From Saprospiraceae bacterium (GTDB lineage: Bacteria; Bacteroidota; Bacteroidia; Chitinophagales; Saprospiraceae), in contig JALHLK010000020.1 in NCBI GenBank assembly GCA_022844565.1, forward strand, positions 1 through 64,000: a DNA stretch of 64,000 nucleotides. Direction: 5' to 3'. The notes under the pieces were generated by a model that was not told the origin of the DNA, ran no database searches, and worked only from the letters and a program-made list of their open reading frames with translations. The position numbers and the translations under genes were made by a program. Below are positions 63,867-64,000 of the stretch, piece after piece (the first letter of the stretch is position 1; the number at the start of each line of letters is the position of its first letter).

Positions 63867-64000
63867 ATGAAGGCTATTCAAGAAATTTATAAAGAACTTA
63901 TGATTTATCCAAAGATTCAACAAGAACTTATAAATAGTCATAAACAAGAATATCTAGAAAAAAAAACTATTATCTTAAAACCTGGTGAAATATTAGATGG
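63867..64000 (+). CDS. N-terminus of a possible Crp/Fnr-family regulator (cut by window edge)
   Basis: 44 codons from an ATG, open to the window end. The sequence (starting MKAIQEIYKELMIYP) ends with EKKTIILKPGEILDG, which matches the first strands of a cyclic-nucleotide-binding domain in Crp/Fnr proteins. Forty-four residues allow only a tentative call. Confidence 0.4.
   Translation, partial: MKAIQEIYKELMIYPKIQQELINSHKQEYLEKKTIILKPGEILD

Overview
The window is a 64 kb stretch of an AT-rich bacterial chromosome from the phylum Bacteroidota, most like the Saprospiria/Cytophagia side of the phylum. Supporting signs are the giant gliding/T9SS translocon protein SprA directly behind ruvA, several proteins with C-terminal T9SS sorting domains, a bactofilin-AtpZ-AtpI-like trio, an OMP_b-brl_3 TonB-type receptor, a PVC-type heme protein, and many Bacteroidota promoter -7 boxes (TAnnTTTG) just upstream of genes. 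No rRNA, tRNA, CRISPR array, intact insertion sequence or phage was found. The assignment below phylum level is inference.

Layout. 1-10 kb: the end of an unidentified gene, a large secreted HEAT-repeat/cytochrome c protein, an SDR dehydrogenase, a tightly overlapped operon (universal stress protein, DUF2062 membrane protein, Ca2+-type P-ATPase) and a Tat-exported aldo/keto reductase divergent from an AraC regulator. 11-15 kb: a LexA-like S24 repressor, a secreted esterase, a minisatellite and a NifU-type Fe-S scaffold. 15-21 kb is an accessory segment: a PLD-nuclease/DEAD-helicase/DUF3427 protein, an AlbA_2/RecG-like ATP-binding regulator bracketed by two 138-bp direct repeats full of GGGCAAT heptamers, a hairpin-rich spacer, a methyltransferase and a coiled-coil protein built from a 21-bp minisatellite. 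21-23.4 kb: an ATP-synthase leader trio without the ATP synthase genes, and a heme/Reeler T9SS protein. 23.6-35 kb: PfkB kinase, ruvA-sprA, and a two-component system. 35.7-40 kb: a DUF1800-DUF1501-discoidin secretion operon. 41-51.3 kb is a catabolic block: divergent LysR, hutH-hutU-hutI-hutG (histidine to glutamate), then a serine hydrolase/D-aminoacylase fusion and a DUF1611 plus enolase-superfamily epimerase pair resembling the DgcN/DgcA D-glutamate pathway. 51.3-59.4 kb holds small membrane, secreted and lipoprotein genes. 59.4-64 kb: an outer-membrane receptor divergent from a LytS/LytTR two-component pair, and the first codons of a possible Crp/Fnr regulator.

The most striking signal is regulatory. 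Three separate genes (51368, 53948 and 54798) carry the same 14-bp palindrome, TTGYCAWWTGNCAA, exactly 23 nt ahead of a TAnnTTTG box. This places its centre near -41.5, the class II position used by Crp/Fnr-family activators. The second is the pair of 138-bp repeats around the AlbA_2 gene. The first copy overlies that gene's promoter region; the second starts inside its stop codon and lacks the promoter box.

In many genes the longest open frame starts at a TTG that sits in or beside the promoter -7 box. There I chose the downstream ATG (or, for the LytS kinase, a downstream TTG) and say so. All statements rest on reading the sequence by eye; no homology search, folding or composition calculation was run.
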